A DNA stretch of 64,000 nucleotides from an uncultured Sulfitobacter sp. (GTDB taxonomy: Bacteria > Pseudomonadota > Alphaproteobacteria > Rhodobacterales > Rhodobacteraceae), in contig CANLOQ010000001.1 in NCBI GenBank assembly GCA_947492925.1, positions 186,001 through 250,000 on the forward strand, read 5' to 3'. The position numbers and the translations under genes were made by a program. Shown here piece by piece: positions 63,155 through 64,000 of this stretch. Within the stretch, counting starts at the first letter, position 1; the number at the start of each line of letters is the position of its first letter. The notes beneath the pieces are model-generated. The model was not told where the DNA came from. It ran no database searches and saw nothing but the letters and a program-made list of their open reading frames with translations.

Positions 63155-63577
63155 CTATTGAGGCCAGCCATAAGCACGTGACGTATCACCATGTTTCTCA
63201 AGGTGCTTCAGCCGCGCAAACGCCTCACGAAAGGTCGGCCGGTCCGTGTGTTCGGTGTTCCATAAAACAAGTTGCGGACCCGCTACTTTCTCAAACCACT
63301 CACCGGCCCGCCCAAGAAATGTTCCGTGCCGCGTTTCGAATGTATAGCGTTTCAACGCTTCAACTGAATCCCAGACCGATACAGTTGCCGAAGTTCTCTC
63401 GTCGTAACCCATCGCGCTTAGTTGCTCTTCCGCATCGCAGTCGGAAATGCGCCAGATAAAACCGCTGTGACCCTCTGCGATGCTGTAGACATCCCCAAGA
63501 GCTTCCGCAAACTCGACCATCCGAGGATCATTCAATGGGAACCGCATACGCCCCCAATTCATCTGTGCGATTGCCAT
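63155..63577 (-). CDS. DUF3291 family protein
   Basis: The 140-residue protein starts MAIAQMNWGRMRFPLNDPRM with an excellent GGAGGGA ribosome site; a 13-codon longer frame is not needed. The family core GHSGFIWRISD, SVWDSVEALKRYTFETRHGTFL and WFEKVAGPQLVLWNTEHTDRPTFREAFARLKHLEKHG matches DUF3291, a dimeric ferredoxin-like fold related to antibiotic-biosynthesis monooxygenases. The function is unknown. It is convergent with the hlyD-like gene. Confidence 0.8.
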   Translation of the reverse strand: MAIAQMNWGRMRFPLNDPRMVEFAEALGDVYSIAEGHSGFIWRISDCDAEEQLSAMGYDERTSATVSVWDSVEALKRYTFETRHGTFLGRAGEWFEKVAGPQLVLWNTEHTDRPTFREAFARLKHLEKHGDTSRAYGWPQ

Positions 63578-63740
63578 GCCGTCTCCCTCCAATCCTTTTG
63601 GAAAGATAACCACCACAATCCATCTTGCATAGAACGGCGATCAGCCGGGGCAACTTTGACGTCGTCAAGCGGACCTTGGCGCAAAAGCAGGGGCCGACCC
63701 CTTCGTCCACATATCCAAACACCAAAACCGGCGCCCCCAA

Positions 63741-64000
63741 TCACTTCGACGTCGCCGTAAACACCCCATCCCACTCCGGCCCCACGGGGGCCGCTTTGAT
63801 CTCGGCCAGTCGCACACGGTAAAGCGCGATATACGTCTCAAGCGGAATGTCCGCCGCCACCGCCGCCTCTTCAATGCTGCGCAGCAGTGTTTCCGCCCCC
63901 TCCCAGTCCTGCGCGCGGTAGGCATCCAGCATTTGCGCGTTCAACGAAGAAAGCTTTTGAAATTCCGGCACCCGCGCCAGCGTTTCATCGCCAAACAGCC
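63741..64000 (-). CDS. C-terminus of a probable adenylate/guanylate cyclase family protein (partial)
   Basis: The open frame runs off the right edge. The visible 86 residues include LFGDETLARVPEFQKLSSLNAQMLDAYRAQDWEGAETLL and RLAEIKAAPVGPEWDGVFTATSK. Such a helical tail ending in (D/E)WDGV..(T/A)..K is common after class III cyclase domains with CHASE2 sensors in alphaproteobacteria. The catalytic domain is not in the window, so the call is tentative. Confidence 0.5.
   Translation of the reverse strand, partial: LFGDETLARVPEFQKLSSLNAQMLDAYRAQDWEGAETLLRSIEEAAVAADIPLETYIALYRVRLAEIKAAPVGPEWDGVFTATSK

Noticed and set aside
1-64000. tRNA, rRNA, CRISPR arrays, insertion sequences, prophage
   Set aside because: No cloverleaf with a T-loop, no direct-repeat array, no transposase or phage structural gene was recognised anywhere in the window.

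Overview
The window is a GC-rich alphaproteobacterial chromosome segment. It is most consistent with the Roseobacter group (Rhodobacterales): a BztABCD-type amino-acid transporter, the rpmH-rnpA-yidD and yidC-MOSC-yihA-argB neighbourhoods, an ATP12 chaperone gene, TIGR02466 and DUF2848 families, and alphaproteobacterial ribosomal protein gene order. I saw no rRNA, tRNA, CRISPR array or insertion sequence. Species is not assigned.

Layout. 1-2 kb: a left-truncated FAD/NAD(P) disulfide oxidoreductase and a VTT membrane protein. 2.2-13.7 kb: rpmH, rnpA and yidD, then an unknown membrane-anchored protein, ttcA and an EAL protein, then yidC, a MOSC protein, yihA, argB, a ferredoxin-like protein and a SixA-like phosphatase. 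13.8-18.3 kb: the bztABCD glutamate/aspartate-type ABC transporter. 18.5-21.3 kb: a tightly overlapping set crcB, rluC-like, HAD phosphatase and ATP12 chaperone. 21.4-24.1 kb: a Do-like protease overlapping rarA. 24.2-34.8 kb: the spc/alpha ribosomal operon on the minus strand (rpmC to rplQ, with secY, adk and rpoA).

The ribosomal operon is unusual. It begins at rpmC without the S10 genes directly upstream. Between rpmD and rplO it carries a strong minus-strand terminator and an AT-rich, oppositely oriented gene (SeqA-N-like plus RAMA/DUF4357-like). It also contains a perfect 20-bp inverted repeat and a set of mutually exclusive hairpins.

35-49 kb: small unknown, TIGR02466 and DUF2848 genes, then a catabolic cluster in one direction (AraC regulator, hyuA, hyuB, livG, livF, livH, livM, livK, terminator) with a divergent class III aminotransferase. 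It looks like uptake and ATP-dependent ring opening of a cyclic amide or related nitrogen compound; the substrate is not readable from sequence. 49-53 kb: dabB-dabA, an energy-coupled inorganic-carbon accumulation pair. 53.4-54.2 kb: an endonuclease/exonuclease/phosphatase-family enzyme.

54.3-63 kb is the most striking part. A 1156-residue soluble protein carries an internal ubiquitin-like domain (residues 209-285) that ends exactly in LRLRGG, as eukaryotic ubiquitin does. It contains no lysine and is followed by a very acidic linker and a partly duplicated C-terminal half of unknown function. It is divergent from a complete type I secretion operon (TolC-like, ABC transporter with degenerate C39 domain, HlyD-like), and the shared intergenic region has duplicated operator-like sites. 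The window ends with a DUF3291 protein and the C-terminus of a probable adenylate cyclase.
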